Shown piece after piece: positions 1 through 9,030 of a DNA stretch of 64,000 bases. The translations under genes were made by a program, and so were the position numbers. Numbering within the stretch: position 1 is the first letter of the stretch; each line of letters starts with the position of its first letter. The notes below the pieces were generated by a model. That model ran no database searches, was not told the DNA's origin, and saw only the letters and a program-made list of their open reading frames with translations. This DNA is from JAEZAF01 sp964395665 (GTDB lineage: Bacteria; Chloroflexota; Anaerolineae; Aggregatilineales; Phototrophicaceae), in assembly GCA_964395665.1 (NCBI GenBank), contig CAYNDH010000005.1, forward strand, positions 3,676 to 67,675, written 5' to 3'.

Positions 1-2
1 CA

Positions 3-683
3 ATTCGCGGTGTCTTGCAGGAAGGGACACAGGTCGGCCTTGGCTCGATGTTCATTCTTGCGGCGCATCTGCTTCCCCCAGCCGATACCCGCTTCGAGCC
101 ACCGGAATGGCTGCTGGCATTGCATGCGCTTAACCGTGAATGCCTGTATGCCTACACGGTGAATGAGCAGGTGCCGAGCATTATCCAGATCCATCTGGAA
201 CAGATCGCCAGTTCAGCCAATTATGTGGCGAAATATGGTCCAGCCGTCACCTTCGATGAGCTGCGCTACACCAAAATCTCGGTCAAACCACGTTACATCA
301 AAGGCGACTGGCAGATCGCAGATTTCGGCTATCATGCCTTCTGGCGCGATCCCCGCCGCACACAGCACGTCCCGAACTACCGGCGCCCATCGGAGCAGGA
401 TTATAAGTGGCATTCGTGGAGCCGCACGACATGGGAGCAGAAGGTCCATGAGGAGATCCCCACGCCGCCTGTCCAGCAGCGCGGCAGTAACCTGATGGGG
501 ATCTATTATCAGATGTTACAGCTTGAAATGGATGCATCGCATCAGGAAGTCAAAGCCGCTTTCCGCAAACTGGCGCTTGAGGTCCATCCCGACACCAGCA
601 ATCTGCCCAAGGAAGAGGCGGCGAAAAAATTTCGCGAACTGACCGAAGCCTACGAATATATCAAGCGCGAAAAGAAGTGGTAG
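3..683 (+). CDS. J-domain protein, 5' end missing
   Basis: The reading frame is open to the window edge, so the start lies upstream; TTG at 15 is only the first possible in-window start. The last ~60 residues form a DnaJ J-domain with the HPD motif (about residues 191-193 counted from the TTG), followed by the usual helix ending in a basic tail. J-domains stimulate Hsp70 (DnaK) ATPase, so a co-chaperone or adaptor role is inferred. The ~160 residues before it are rich in Trp and Tyr and match no family I recognise. A C-terminal J-domain is the reverse of DnaJ itself, which makes this an accessory J-protein and not the housekeeping DnaJ. Confidence 0.8.
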   Translation: MRGVLQEGTQVGLGSMFILAAHLLPPADTRFEPPEWLLALHALNRECLYAYTVNEQVPSIIQIHLEQIASSANYVAKYGPAVTFDELRYTKISVKPRYIKGDWQIADFGYHAFWRDPRRTQHVPNYRRPSEQDYKWHSWSRTTWEQKVHEEIPTPPVQQRGSNLMGIYYQMLQLEMDASHQEVKAAFRKLALEVHPDTSNLPKEEAAKKFRELTEAYEYIKREKKW

Positions 684-713
684 CCCATGCTGCATGCTTG
701 ACGGGTAACTGAT

Positions 714-1859
714 TTAACTGCTCAATGCCCCGCAGGGATCGGTTCGCAGAAAGTCCGCGATTGCTGCGCCGACGAGATCATGCCCGGCCTGATTCCAGTG
801 CGTGTCATAGGTGTAATACAGGATTTCCCCCTCAGCGGCGGCAGATGCCAGCACGGGTGTCAGGTCGAAAAAGACAAACCCCGCTTCCTGCATCGCTTCC
901 TGTATGACATCACGCTGATTGTCCAGCCGGTTGAGAAGCGTCTCGAATGTCGTTTCCGTATCAGGTGAATTGGTCAGCGGTTGGCCTTCACCTGCTGCAA
1001 AGCGCTCGGCCTTATTCATCAGCACCGGGCGGTCTTCCGGCTCAAGATACGGAAGGTAAATATGCGGCTTGGTCGGGAAGTAGGCGACGATCATACAGGT
1101 CTCTGGCAGCGTCGCACGCATCTCGTCATACGCCTGCATCGTCACCTGAAAGTCCAGCGAACGACGGTAGGCATCGCGTCCGGCATTCAGAAACCACGCA
1201 TACGGCTCCAGAAAGACGATGTCGCGCAGAACGCCGTTCAGGTTCACCTGCATCGGATAGCGGATGTCGCGTTCGGTGATGGCATCCATATTGGTCGCCA
1301 GCAGACGCCGGTCTTCGACCTTCACATCCTTTGGCAGCACCACACCCTGCTCGAGTGCCGTTAGTGAGTTGCGAAGGTCGTTCCCCTCAAAATAGCCGAT
1401 GATGACGGCTTCCGCGCCAGAATCCGGCCCATAGAGCCGCAGCATCTCGGCTTCATCGACCGGGCCGAACCCGCGATACGCCAGATTACGCACGAATGTG
1501 TCAGCGTGTGCGGCCAGCACATCCGGCCATGGACGCGCCACATTTGGCGCTTCGGTGAACGAGTCGCCAATCGCCAGCACCGGGTATTGGTCCGCCTGAC
1601 GTTCCGGGATGCGCAGGCCGTCTGCATCCCAACTGATAGGATAGGCCGCAAGGATTTCGTCAGGGTTTTCGGGCGGCGCGATCCAACTGGCGTAATTCAG
1701 GAAGATATCCCCCTGCGAGACGGTGAACGTCACATAACCGGGGCGATACTGCGGAAAAATGGCAAACAACAGCAGGATCAGGCCGCCAGCAAACGCACAG
1801 CCAATCAGGATCAGGAGCAGGTTCAGTGCCCATCGGGGAAATGAATTTGAGCCTTGCAA
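714..1859 (-). CDS. Membrane-anchored SGNH hydrolase-like protein
   Basis: 381 residues. An N-terminal hydrophobic segment (about 10-34) is a membrane anchor or signal anchor. Block I of SGNH/GDSL hydrolases is visible as GDSF (98-101), and the C-terminal catalytic block appears as DTHW (352-355), giving a plausible Ser99-Asp352-His354 triad. This arrangement is close to AlgJ/AlgX-type SGNH proteins that act on acylated extracellular polysaccharide; the substrate cannot be read from the sequence. It is transcribed towards the J-domain gene and divergently from yraN. The 165-bp upstream gap holds no clear promoter that I could assign. Confidence 0.75.
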   Translation of the reverse strand: MQGSNSFPRWALNLLLILIGCAFAGGLILLLFAIFPQYRPGYVTFTVSQGDIFLNYASWIAPPENPDEILAAYPISWDADGLRIPERQADQYPVLAIGDSFTEAPNVARPWPDVLAAHADTFVRNLAYRGFGPVDEAEMLRLYGPDSGAEAVIIGYFEGNDLRNSLTALEQGVVLPKDVKVEDRRLLATNMDAITERDIRYPMQVNLNGVLRDIVFLEPYAWFLNAGRDAYRRSLDFQVTMQAYDEMRATLPETCMIVAYFPTKPHIYLPYLEPEDRPVLMNKAERFAAGEGQPLTNSPDTETTFETLLNRLDNQRDVIQEAMQEAGFVFFDLTPVLASAAAEGEILYYTYDTHWNQAGHDLVGAAIADFLRTDPCGALSS

Positions 1860-2024
1860 GAAAAGACACCTTCGTTGAGGTCGATGCGATGATCGACGTG
1901 ATGATCAGGATGAAATCGCAGACAAACGCCTGGCATATAAACGTTTAATGTAAATACGCTTGCAATCTGAACCCTATCGCCTGTAACATCACAGCATCGG
2001 TCGGGATCAATAGTGTGAGTTATA

Positions 2025-2396
2025 ATGCCGTTGAAATCAGGTCAGCAGGGTGAAGCGATTGCGGCCAGCCATCTGCGTGCCAAAGGCTACGAAATCATCG
2101 CAACAAATTGGCGCTGTGCCTATGGTGAAATCGACCTGATTGCCATAAAAGATGATCTGCTGATCTTCGTCGAAGTGAAAACGCGGCACGCACCGACCAC
2201 CGAGAGCGCCCTTGCCAGCATCTCTGCCGCCAAGCGCAGGAAGATCATCACGGCTGCACATCATTATCTGAACGAGCATCTGGGTGAAACCGGCACGGAT
2301 GACGCCTTGTGGCGCATTGATGTAGTGGCGATTGCGCTCCGCCGAAATACCCCGGTCGCAATCGACCATGTGGAGAACGCATTTGACTGGGACTGA
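2025..2396 (+). CDS. yraN: YraN/UPF0102 family nuclease-like protein
   Basis: 123 residues, the usual family length. The nuclease-fold signature is intact: GEID (34-37) followed by FVEVK (48-52), the E-x-D...E-x-K pattern of the restriction-endonuclease-like superfamily. The family is widespread and often linked to recombination or competence genes, but its biochemical role is not firmly settled. It precedes miaA with an overlap, so the two are probably cotranscribed. Confidence 0.85.
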   Translation: MPLKSGQQGEAIAASHLRAKGYEIIATNWRCAYGEIDLIAIKDDLLIFVEVKTRHAPTTESALASISAAKRRKIITAAHHYLNEHLGETGTDDALWRIDVVAIALRRNTPVAIDHVENAFDWD

Positions 2397-3342
2397 GAAC
2401 ACCTTCGCACCACTGGTAGTGATCACCGGGCCGACCGCAGTCGGGAAGACACGCTTTGCGCTTGACATCGCCGCTGCCCTTGGCGGAGAGATCATCAGCG
2501 CAGACAGCCGTCAGATTTACCGCTATATGGACATCGGCACTGCCAAACCGACCCATGCCGAGCGTCAGCGCGTCCCGCATCACATGATCGGCATCGTCAA
2601 TCCGGATCAGAACCTCTCCCTCGCTCAATACGTCAGCCAGGCCAGGCAGGTAATTGACAGCCTGCATCAGCAGGGAAAACTTCCGCTGCTGGTCGGTGGA
2701 ACCGCGCAGTATATCAACGCCCTGATTGAAGGCTGGTCAATCCCGGAAGTCGCGCCGAATCCCGAACTGCGCGCCGAACTTGAAGCCTATGCCGAACAGA
2801 ACGGCGCACTCGCCCTATACGAACGTCTCATGGCAGTGGATGAACCGGCAGCCCGAAAAATCGAATATCAGAATGTGCGTCGCGTCGTCCGGGCGCTGGA
2901 AGTGTATCACACGACCGGGACACCGATCAGCGAACTTCAGCGCAAACAGCCGCCGCCATACCGCACCCGATCCTATGTGCTGACACTAGAGCGCGAAGCC
3001 CTTTATGAGCGTGCAGATCAGCGGGTAGATGCGATGATGCAGGCCGGTTTTCTGGACGAAGTCCGGGACCTGCTGGCACGTGGGTATTCGCACGAACTGC
3101 CTGCTATGAGCGGTATCGGTTATTCACAGCTTGCCCAGCATCTGCACGGTGAATTCAGCCTCGAAAAAGCGGTCGAACAGACTAAAATCGCCACGCATCG
3201 CTTCATTCGACATCAGTACACGTGGTTTCGCAGGTATAATCAGTCATATCTGTGGCATAATGTGGATCAGATCTCACCGTCGGATCTCATCGCGGATCTT
3301 CGGCAGTGGCTCGAACAGCCGCCGGACAATCCGCCGGGCTGA
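2368..3342 (+). CDS. miaA: tRNA dimethylallyltransferase
   Basis: Transfers a dimethylallyl group to N6 of A37 in tRNAs reading UNN codons. The P-loop GPTAVGKT (21-28) and the DSRQ motif (46-49), which positions the target adenine, are intact, as is the C-terminal basic region ending in the RHQYTWFRR segment. Length is ~324 residues, normal for MiaA. Two starts compete: ATG at 2368, which overlaps yraN by 29 bp, and TTG at 2383, which has a good GGAG ribosome site 7 bp upstream. I give the ATG but the TTG may be the real one. Confidence 0.93.
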   Translation: MWRTHLTGTENTFAPLVVITGPTAVGKTRFALDIAAALGGEIISADSRQIYRYMDIGTAKPTHAERQRVPHHMIGIVNPDQNLSLAQYVSQARQVIDSLHQQGKLPLLVGGTAQYINALIEGWSIPEVAPNPELRAELEAYAEQNGALALYERLMAVDEPAARKIEYQNVRRVVRALEVYHTTGTPISELQRKQPPPYRTRSYVLTLEREALYERADQRVDAMMQAGFLDEVRDLLARGYSHELPAMSGIGYSQLAQHLHGEFSLEKAVEQTKIATHRFIRHQYTWFRRYNQSYLWHNVDQISPSDLIADLRQWLEQPPDNPPG

Positions 3343-3431
3343 CCATTCAATGCACTGACCCTTGTGTATCGGACGGGGGACGCACTGCGCAAACCTGCCG
3401 AACAGCAACCCAGCAAACCGGATAATCCCGT

Positions 3432-4109
3432 ATGCGCTATATACGTGACTCGACTAATTCCAATACGATTGTCGGCATCTTTCTGCTGATCATTCTGGCG
3501 GTATTTGCCGGGCCAAATGCCCTGCCAACCCTGCTTGCCAGCATTATCCCATTTGCGGATGAGGGTGTCCCCTGCGAATGGCTGCGTAATGCAGATAATC
3601 GCGAGCAGCACCAATCCCTGATCGGACGGGCCGCCAGCACCATTCAGGGCAACCCGCCGATTACCGTGCTGGTGATTCCGGGGGCGCTGCCGAGTGATAT
3701 GAGCGGCTCATGGGACATCCGCGTTGTGCTGATCAATGACACGATCGGCACGATCCCGGTCGTGATTACACCCGATCCCGGCTTTCAGGATACAGGCCGT
3801 CCCGGGATCGGTATCGTGTTCAATGCCGGTTCAGTCGGACAGGCCAGCCAGCAGCCCTTCCAGAATCACATCCGGATACTGGGACCGCGCCAGCGCTGCG
3901 TCCAGCGGATCAGTATTCCTGCTGCCCAGCTTGGCGCACTGGGGATTAATCCCGGCAGCACCGTGACCGCATACTACCGCAATAACACACCCGGCGGCCT
4001 GAATAATCCTGCCGCCTCAAATTATCCTGATTTCGGGCTGTGGGTGGGCAATGTGCAGACCGAACCGCGCGGCATTTCGTTCTCAACCGGGGCAAATATC
4101 GAACAGTAA
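3432..4109 (+). CDS. Secreted or membrane-anchored protein of unknown function
   Basis: 225 residues. A hydrophobic stretch (about 13-38) acts as signal peptide or anchor. The remainder is an extracellular-type sequence rich in Gly, Pro, Ile and Asn with two cysteines (near 48 and 156) that could form a disulfide. I recognise no family. It follows miaA by 89 bp on the same strand; there is no obvious terminator between them, so cotranscription is possible. Confidence 0.6.
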   Translation: MRYIRDSTNSNTIVGIFLLIILAVFAGPNALPTLLASIIPFADEGVPCEWLRNADNREQHQSLIGRAASTIQGNPPITVLVIPGALPSDMSGSWDIRVVLINDTIGTIPVVITPDPGFQDTGRPGIGIVFNAGSVGQASQQPFQNHIRILGPRQRCVQRISIPAAQLGALGINPGSTVTAYYRNNTPGGLNNPAASNYPDFGLWVGNVQTEPRGISFSTGANIEQ

Positions 4110-4281
4110 CATGCAATCCACGGCGGACAGTTAATGACAGGTCATCAGTTACGGGCAAATCCAGCGCCCAAAGTATGTTCAGCCGTGGATTTAATAGCGG
4201 CCCGAACATGATTTTGTATAATAACAGTGTGCATTAAAATGCAACGGCGCAGAAACTTACCTGTAATGTGAGGAAAAGCCC

Positions 4282-4953
4282 TTGAGCAATATGCCAGAAG
4301 CCAAACCAGAACCCAAGTCGGAAAAGCCAATTCTGACAGGGCTGGACGGAAAATATCTCAATCAGTACTGGGTGCTTGATCAGGACTCACTCGTCGTCGG
4401 ACGCGACCAAAGCTGTGACATCGTCATTCCCGAACGCCAGATCAGCCGCCAGCATGTACGGCTCTTCAGAGAGGGCAATGCCTTCTATATCGAAGAGCTG
4501 GAAAGCCGCAATGGGACATGGCTGAACCATACGAAACTGGAAGGCACCCGCGAACTCAGCGACGGCGATGAGATCGAACTGGCGATGGTGGTCCGGTTGC
4601 AGTACGTCGGCTCCGGCGCGACTGCTCCGCTGCCGTTTGAAGTACCATCGATCAAAAAGCTGCGGATTGATCTCGAAACCCGCCGCGTATTCATCGACGA
4701 ACATGAGATCGACCCGCCGTTGAGCCTGCCGCAGTATCGCCTGATCGAATTACTGTATCTGAATAAGGGGCGCATCTGTACCAGAGATCAGGTGGTCGAA
4801 ACCGTATGGCCCGATGCCGTCGGCGAAGGCGTGAGCGAACAGGCCATTGACGCGCTTGTCCGGCGTCTGCGGGACCGGCTGGCCGAGATCGACCCACAGG
4901 AACAGTATATTGTGACAGTGCGTGGTCACGGCTTCAGGCTGGGTGATATCTGA
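4282..4953 (+). CDS. FHA domain - winged-helix (OmpR-type) regulator
   Basis: 223 residues in two domains. An FHA domain (about 20-113) has the phosphothreonine-binding residues: GR (40-41), SRQH (55-58) and RNGT (76-79). A trans_reg_C winged helix follows (about 125-222), ending in the typical VRGHGFRLG. No receiver domain is present, so input would come from binding a Ser/Thr-phosphorylated partner; this is inference from the FHA fold. The start is TTG at 4282 with AGGA upstream; ATG at 4291 is an alternative. A TATAAT box at 4217-4222 has no convincing -35. Confidence 0.85.
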   Translation: MSNMPEAKPEPKSEKPILTGLDGKYLNQYWVLDQDSLVVGRDQSCDIVIPERQISRQHVRLFREGNAFYIEELESRNGTWLNHTKLEGTRELSDGDEIELAMVVRLQYVGSGATAPLPFEVPSIKKLRIDLETRRVFIDEHEIDPPLSLPQYRLIELLYLNKGRICTRDQVVETVWPDAVGEGVSEQAIDALVRRLRDRLAEIDPQEQYIVTVRGHGFRLGDI

Positions 4954-5146
4954 AACAGGTCAATAGTGCGCGACACGATAAGACAGTATAATGCAGTAAT
5001 ACAGCGTAACAGCCTGTCGATCGTTTTTGGAAAGTAAAAAATCACGCGTGTATCCGATCAGATCTCAATCAGTTTATCGTTTTTATTCGCCGACCCTATA
5101 CAATAATATTTATCCGATCAAAGGATTGTGAGACTGAGAGCATAAC

Positions 5147-5392
5147 ATGGCCGTCCAGATCAGAACTGACCGTGTCATTACACATTACATGACGACGTAT
5201 CAAAAACTTTACAATCGCGAGCCGCGTGAGATCCGTTTGCTGGATGATGAATGGGTCATCGTGAACGGCGCACGCCTGCGTGTGATTGAACTGGTCTCAC
5301 TGACAGAGCGTATGCAGCAGGAATACGAAGAAACCGTCGCCAACAAACGCAGTGTCGTGATGAAGCTGCTCAAATGGTTTAAAGGCCACTAA
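5147..5392 (+). CDS. Small protein of unknown function
   Basis: 81 residues, predicted soluble, with mixed charge and a C-terminal helix ending in basic residues (KLLKWFKGH). The composition is that of a real protein and the ATG has a GAGAG-like ribosome site upstream. No family recognised. It stands alone between two gaps, so it is probably transcribed by itself. Confidence 0.55.
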   Translation: MAVQIRTDRVITHYMTTYQKLYNREPREIRLLDDEWVIVNGARLRVIELVSLTERMQQEYEETVANKRSVVMKLLKWFKGH

Positions 5393-5847
5393 TCGCCAGC
5401 GATCAGCACGATCGGCATAATCGCCAGCTCGATCGGCATGATCATCAGCCGTCGAACACCTCGTTTTACAATAACCTTCGCCCAAAAATAAAATCTCAGG
5501 GCCGCGCATGGCATCAGCGTGTGCGGCTGATCAGTATGAGCTAATGTATGTTCGGATATGGGCAGCCGGTGCAGGCCGGATAACCCATCTTTTTGTATCC
5601 CAGAGAAGTACATCTGACAGCTTCAACTCAATATACAGCCTACTCCACTGACGTAGTATCCGTTACTATAGAGTCTGCACTGACGTTCGTAACCTGCGGC
5701 CACACCCTGACTGGCAAACCATAGCGAACACAGCATCCACATCACAGGCAGGTCGAAACATCGTCCATCCGGGCTTTAATTGCCTGGAATATGCTTTCAT
5801 GTTAGACTCGCAACGATCGTTTATTACAAAGTTCCAACACTAAAACC
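5393..5847 (+). other. Intergenic region with a 21-bp duplication
   Basis: A 455-bp stretch without a convincing gene. It begins with two tandem 21-bp units (5404-5424 and 5425-5445) sharing the core CGATCGGCAT. Towards the 3' end lies a promoter candidate for the receiver-ATPase gene (5780-5808). Short minus-strand frames here show no family resemblance. Confidence 0.5.
5780..5808 (+). promoter_or_regulatory. Sigma-70-type promoter candidate
   Basis: TTGCCT (5780-5785), 17-bp spacer, TAGACT (5803-5808). It would start transcription about 33 bp before the ATG of the CpaE-like gene at 5848. Confidence 0.45.
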
Positions 5848-6972
5848 ATGCCTGAAAAAATTCTGGTCGTCGATGATGACACTGACACCTTAAAGCTCGT
5901 CAGCCTGATGCTCCAGCGTCAGGGCTATGATGTCGCCCTTGCCAGCACGGGGACGATGGCACTCCAGAAAGCCGTAACCGAACGCCCGGACCTGATCATC
6001 CTTGATGTCATGATGCCGGATATGAACGGTTACGATGTGTGCCGCCGTCTGCGCGGCTCTGCAACTACCCGCGAGATCCCGATTATCATGTTCACGGCGA
6101 AGACCCTGATTGATGATAAGGTCGCGGGTTTTGAAGCCGGTGCTGACGATTATCTGACCAAACCCACCCACCCTGCCGAACTGGCGGCCCGTGTGAAGCA
6201 CGTCCTGCTGAAACGCAGCGGAGCCGCTGATCCGAATGAAATCTATCAGGGTTCAACAGTCGGGATTATCGGCGCGAAGGGCGGCGTAGGCACATCGACA
6301 CTGGCGCTGAATCTCGGTATCGCACTGGCACGCAATGGGCGCCGCCCCCTGATTCTCGATATGCTTCTCGGCCATGGCGGGATCAGCCAGTTCCTCGGGA
6401 TCGACCGCACCAATGGCATGGCATCCATCATGCTGAAGACGCCTGATGAGATCAAGCCGTCGGTCATTGACCGCGAACTGATCGCCCACAACAGTGGAAT
6501 GCGTGCGCTCTTAAGCTCTGTTTCGCCCAAGGAAGCGCTGATCAGCATCAATATGGAGACCGCGCAGGCCCTGCTTCGTGCTGCCCGCACCATGGGCAAC
6601 CCGGTCATTCTGGATCTGGGAAGCGGTTACAGCCGCCTTGTCTCGCAGATTGGCCGTGGCATTGATCAGTTTGTCGTCGTGGCCGAACCCACAACCATGA
6701 CACTGCGAATGGCGCAGACGCTCATTAATCAGATTGAGACCGAACTGCGCAAACCGGTCCGTGTCGTCGTCATGAGCCGCAGCGCCGCCCGTCTACAGCT
6801 TCCATGGCATGAAGTCGAAAAAGTCGTTGAACACAACATCTCAGCATTTATTACCTCAGCACCGGAGCTGGCCTTTGAAGCACAGGAGAGCGGGACTCCG
6901 ATGATCGTCTTACAGCCACATGCGACCATCTCTACACAGATTGAGAAGTTTGCGGCTGAAATTAAAGTGTAA
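5848..6972 (+). CDS. Response regulator fused to a MinD/CpaE-like ATPase
   Basis: 374 residues. An N-terminal receiver domain has the acidic pocket DDD (9-11), phosphoacceptor Asp53 and Lys105. It is joined to a ParA/MinD-type ATPase with the deviant Walker A motif KGGVGTS (144-150). This is the CpaE/TadZ architecture that places pilus or secretion machinery at the cell pole; here the receiver looks phosphorylatable, unlike many CpaE proteins. No pilus genes lie nearby, so the client is unknown. It leads a run with the sirtuin (16-bp gap) and a histidine kinase, which may be its phosphodonor (inference). Confidence 0.85.
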   Translation: MPEKILVVDDDTDTLKLVSLMLQRQGYDVALASTGTMALQKAVTERPDLIILDVMMPDMNGYDVCRRLRGSATTREIPIIMFTAKTLIDDKVAGFEAGADDYLTKPTHPAELAARVKHVLLKRSGAADPNEIYQGSTVGIIGAKGGVGTSTLALNLGIALARNGRRPLILDMLLGHGGISQFLGIDRTNGMASIMLKTPDEIKPSVIDRELIAHNSGMRALLSSVSPKEALISINMETAQALLRAARTMGNPVILDLGSGYSRLVSQIGRGIDQFVVVAEPTTMTLRMAQTLINQIETELRKPVRVVVMSRSAARLQLPWHEVEKVVEHNISAFITSAPELAFEAQESGTPMIVLQPHATISTQIEKFAAEIKV

Positions 6973-6988
6973 TAGAGCGTAAGGCTCA

Positions 6989-7795
6989 GTGAGTGAAAGA
7001 CTGCCTGTTCACCCAAATATGGAAGACTCCTTAAACAATTTCATTATTAACGATGTTGCTCGCATTCTGAGTGAGGCAAAATACGCAGTCGCGTTTACAG
7101 GGGCAGGCATCAGCACGGACTCCGGCATCCCGGATTTTCGCAGTGAGAAGTCTGGCTTATGGAATGACTATGAGGCAATGCAGGCTGCAACACTGGCTGG
7201 ATTTCGGCGTAATCCGCAGGCGTTTTACGATTGGGTAAAGCCGCTGACAAAGACGATCCTGTCCGCGCGGCCCAACGCAGCCCACTGCGCCCTGGCCGAA
7301 CTCGAAAAGCGCGATCTGCTGAAAGTGGTCATCACGCAGAACATCGACATGCTGCATACCCGTGCAGGCAGCCAGAGAGTGTATGAACTTCATGGACAGT
7401 TAAGGCAGGCGACATGCCTGCACTGTTTTAATGTGGTTGACAATGCCCCTCTGATTGAGCAGTTTCTGAAAGACGGGAAAACGCCGCTGTGCAGCTTATG
7501 CGACGGCCCGATGAAGCCGAACGTGATTCTGTTTGGCGAGCAGCTACCGGTCGATCAATGGCTGCTCGCAAGGGAAGCCGCGCGCCTGTGTGATGTCATG
7601 CTGGTTGTGGGTTCGTCACTGGAAGTAGCACCAGCCAGCGACCTGCCGCTGATCGCCAAAAGCCACGGTGCAAAGCTGATTTATATCAACCTGGAGGCAA
7701 CTCCTCTCGATCATTACGCTGATCTCATTGTGTCGGAGCGGGCCGCAGATGCGATGCCCAGGATTCTGCAAGCGTTGGAGACGTTACACCGATGA
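6989..7795 (+). CDS. Sirtuin (NAD-dependent protein deacylase)
   Basis: 268 residues. Sir2 hallmarks are complete: GAGISTDSGIPDFR (38-51) and TQNID (116-120) for NAD binding, catalytic His135 in ELHG, and four zinc cysteines C143/C146 and C168/C171. The GTG start at 6989 is preferred because AAGG lies just upstream, while ATG at 7019 lacks a ribosome site. It removes acyl groups from protein lysines using NAD. Its stop overlaps the start of the histidine kinase gene by 4 bp (ATGA), indicating coupled translation. Confidence 0.93.
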   Translation: MSERLPVHPNMEDSLNNFIINDVARILSEAKYAVAFTGAGISTDSGIPDFRSEKSGLWNDYEAMQAATLAGFRRNPQAFYDWVKPLTKTILSARPNAAHCALAELEKRDLLKVVITQNIDMLHTRAGSQRVYELHGQLRQATCLHCFNVVDNAPLIEQFLKDGKTPLCSLCDGPMKPNVILFGEQLPVDQWLLAREAARLCDVMLVVGSSLEVAPASDLPLIAKSHGAKLIYINLEATPLDHYADLIVSERAADAMPRILQALETLHR

Positions 7796-9006
7796 ATATT
7801 CCTCTCGCCAGCAGCGAGCTTGACGCGAATTCGCTACTACAGAATTATCAGCGCATCATTGAGATCAGCCGCCAGTTGAACTCCACACTGGAACATCGGC
7901 CCCTGCTCCAGCAGATCATTTCAGCGGTGCTCGAAATCCTGAAAACCGAAGCGGCATCCATCATGCTGATCGATCCCAGTACGGGCGAACTGCGCTTTGA
8001 GATCGCCTCAAATATCAACCCGAACGAGATGGACACGCTGGTGATCCCGATGGAAGGCAGTATCGCCGGGTGGATCGCGACGCATGGCGAACCGCGTGTA
8101 ATCGAAAATGTCGATAACGAGCCGGATCACTTCGGCGCGGTCGATGAGGCGATTTCATTCAAGACGCGTAATTTGCTCGGTGTGCCGCTGCGCAGCCACA
8201 AAAAGGTCATTGGTGTCGTTCAGGCCATTAATAAAATTGATGGCAAATCGTTTACAGAAGCTGATGTTAACACGCTGACCATTCTGGCGAGTCAGGCAGG
8301 TATCGCCATCGAGAATGCGCGTATGTTCCGCCAGAGTGACTTCATCGCCGAGATGGTCCATGAACTGCGCACACCGCTGGCCGGGTTGAAGGCCAGCACC
8401 ACCCTGCTCAACCGGCCTGACCTTCCTGAAGACAAGCGCAAAGATATTATCGACCTCATCCACAGCGAAACCGACCGTCTGATCCGGCTGACGACCGAGT
8501 TTCTTGACCTTGCCCGTCTGGAATCAGGGCGCACGCGGCTGGAAATGACGCACTTTGAATTCAGTCGCCTCATTCAGGAAAGTATCGAAGTCATCTCGTC
8601 ACAGGCGCATGAAAAAGGCATTATCTCGCACGCTGAAGGCCACAGCATCATCATCTCTGGTGACCGTGGCAAGCTGAAGCAGGTCATGCTGAATCTGCTG
8701 ACGAATGCCATCAAATATAACCGTACGGATGGCAGGATTGACATCGCATGGGAACCGGATGACGAAAACCGGCTCGTGATCCGCATCAGCGACACTGGAC
8801 CGGGGATCTCCCGCGAGAACCAGAAGCAGATGTTCCAGAAGTTCTTCCGGGCGGCGGATAACAGCGGCTTTACTCAGGGAACTGGGCTGGGGCTGGTCAT
8901 CACCAAACACATTGTTGAGGCGCATGGCGGGCAGATCTGGCTGGAAAGCAATCCACCAGACGGCACGACGTTCTATTTCACCCTGCCGCTGGCGGATCAG
9001 CATTAA
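7792..9006 (+). CDS. GAF-domain histidine kinase
   Basis: 404 residues and no membrane segment, so cytoplasmic. A GAF domain spans about 30-175, followed by a HisKA dimerisation domain with phosphoacceptor His190 (VHELRTP) and an HATPase domain with N (LLTNAIKY), G1 (DTGPGI), F and G2 (GTGLGL) boxes. The ligand of the GAF domain is unknown. The 4-bp overlap with the sirtuin gene and the upstream receiver-ATPase suggest one signalling operon. Confidence 0.93.
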   Translation: MNIPLASSELDANSLLQNYQRIIEISRQLNSTLEHRPLLQQIISAVLEILKTEAASIMLIDPSTGELRFEIASNINPNEMDTLVIPMEGSIAGWIATHGEPRVIENVDNEPDHFGAVDEAISFKTRNLLGVPLRSHKKVIGVVQAINKIDGKSFTEADVNTLTILASQAGIAIENARMFRQSDFIAEMVHELRTPLAGLKASTTLLNRPDLPEDKRKDIIDLIHSETDRLIRLTTEFLDLARLESGRTRLEMTHFEFSRLIQESIEVISSQAHEKGIISHAEGHSIIISGDRGKLKQVMLNLLTNAIKYNRTDGRIDIAWEPDDENRLVIRISDTGPGISRENQKQMFQKFFRAADNSGFTQGTGLGLVITKHIVEAHGGQIWLESNPPDGTTFYFTLPLADQH

Positions 9007-9030
9007 ACACACATCATTTTCAGCACTGCT

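Noticed and set aside
5389..5613. Possible minus-strand small gene in the 5.4-5.8 kb gap
   Set aside because: Its C-terminal residues come from the 21-bp duplication and nothing else looks protein-like.
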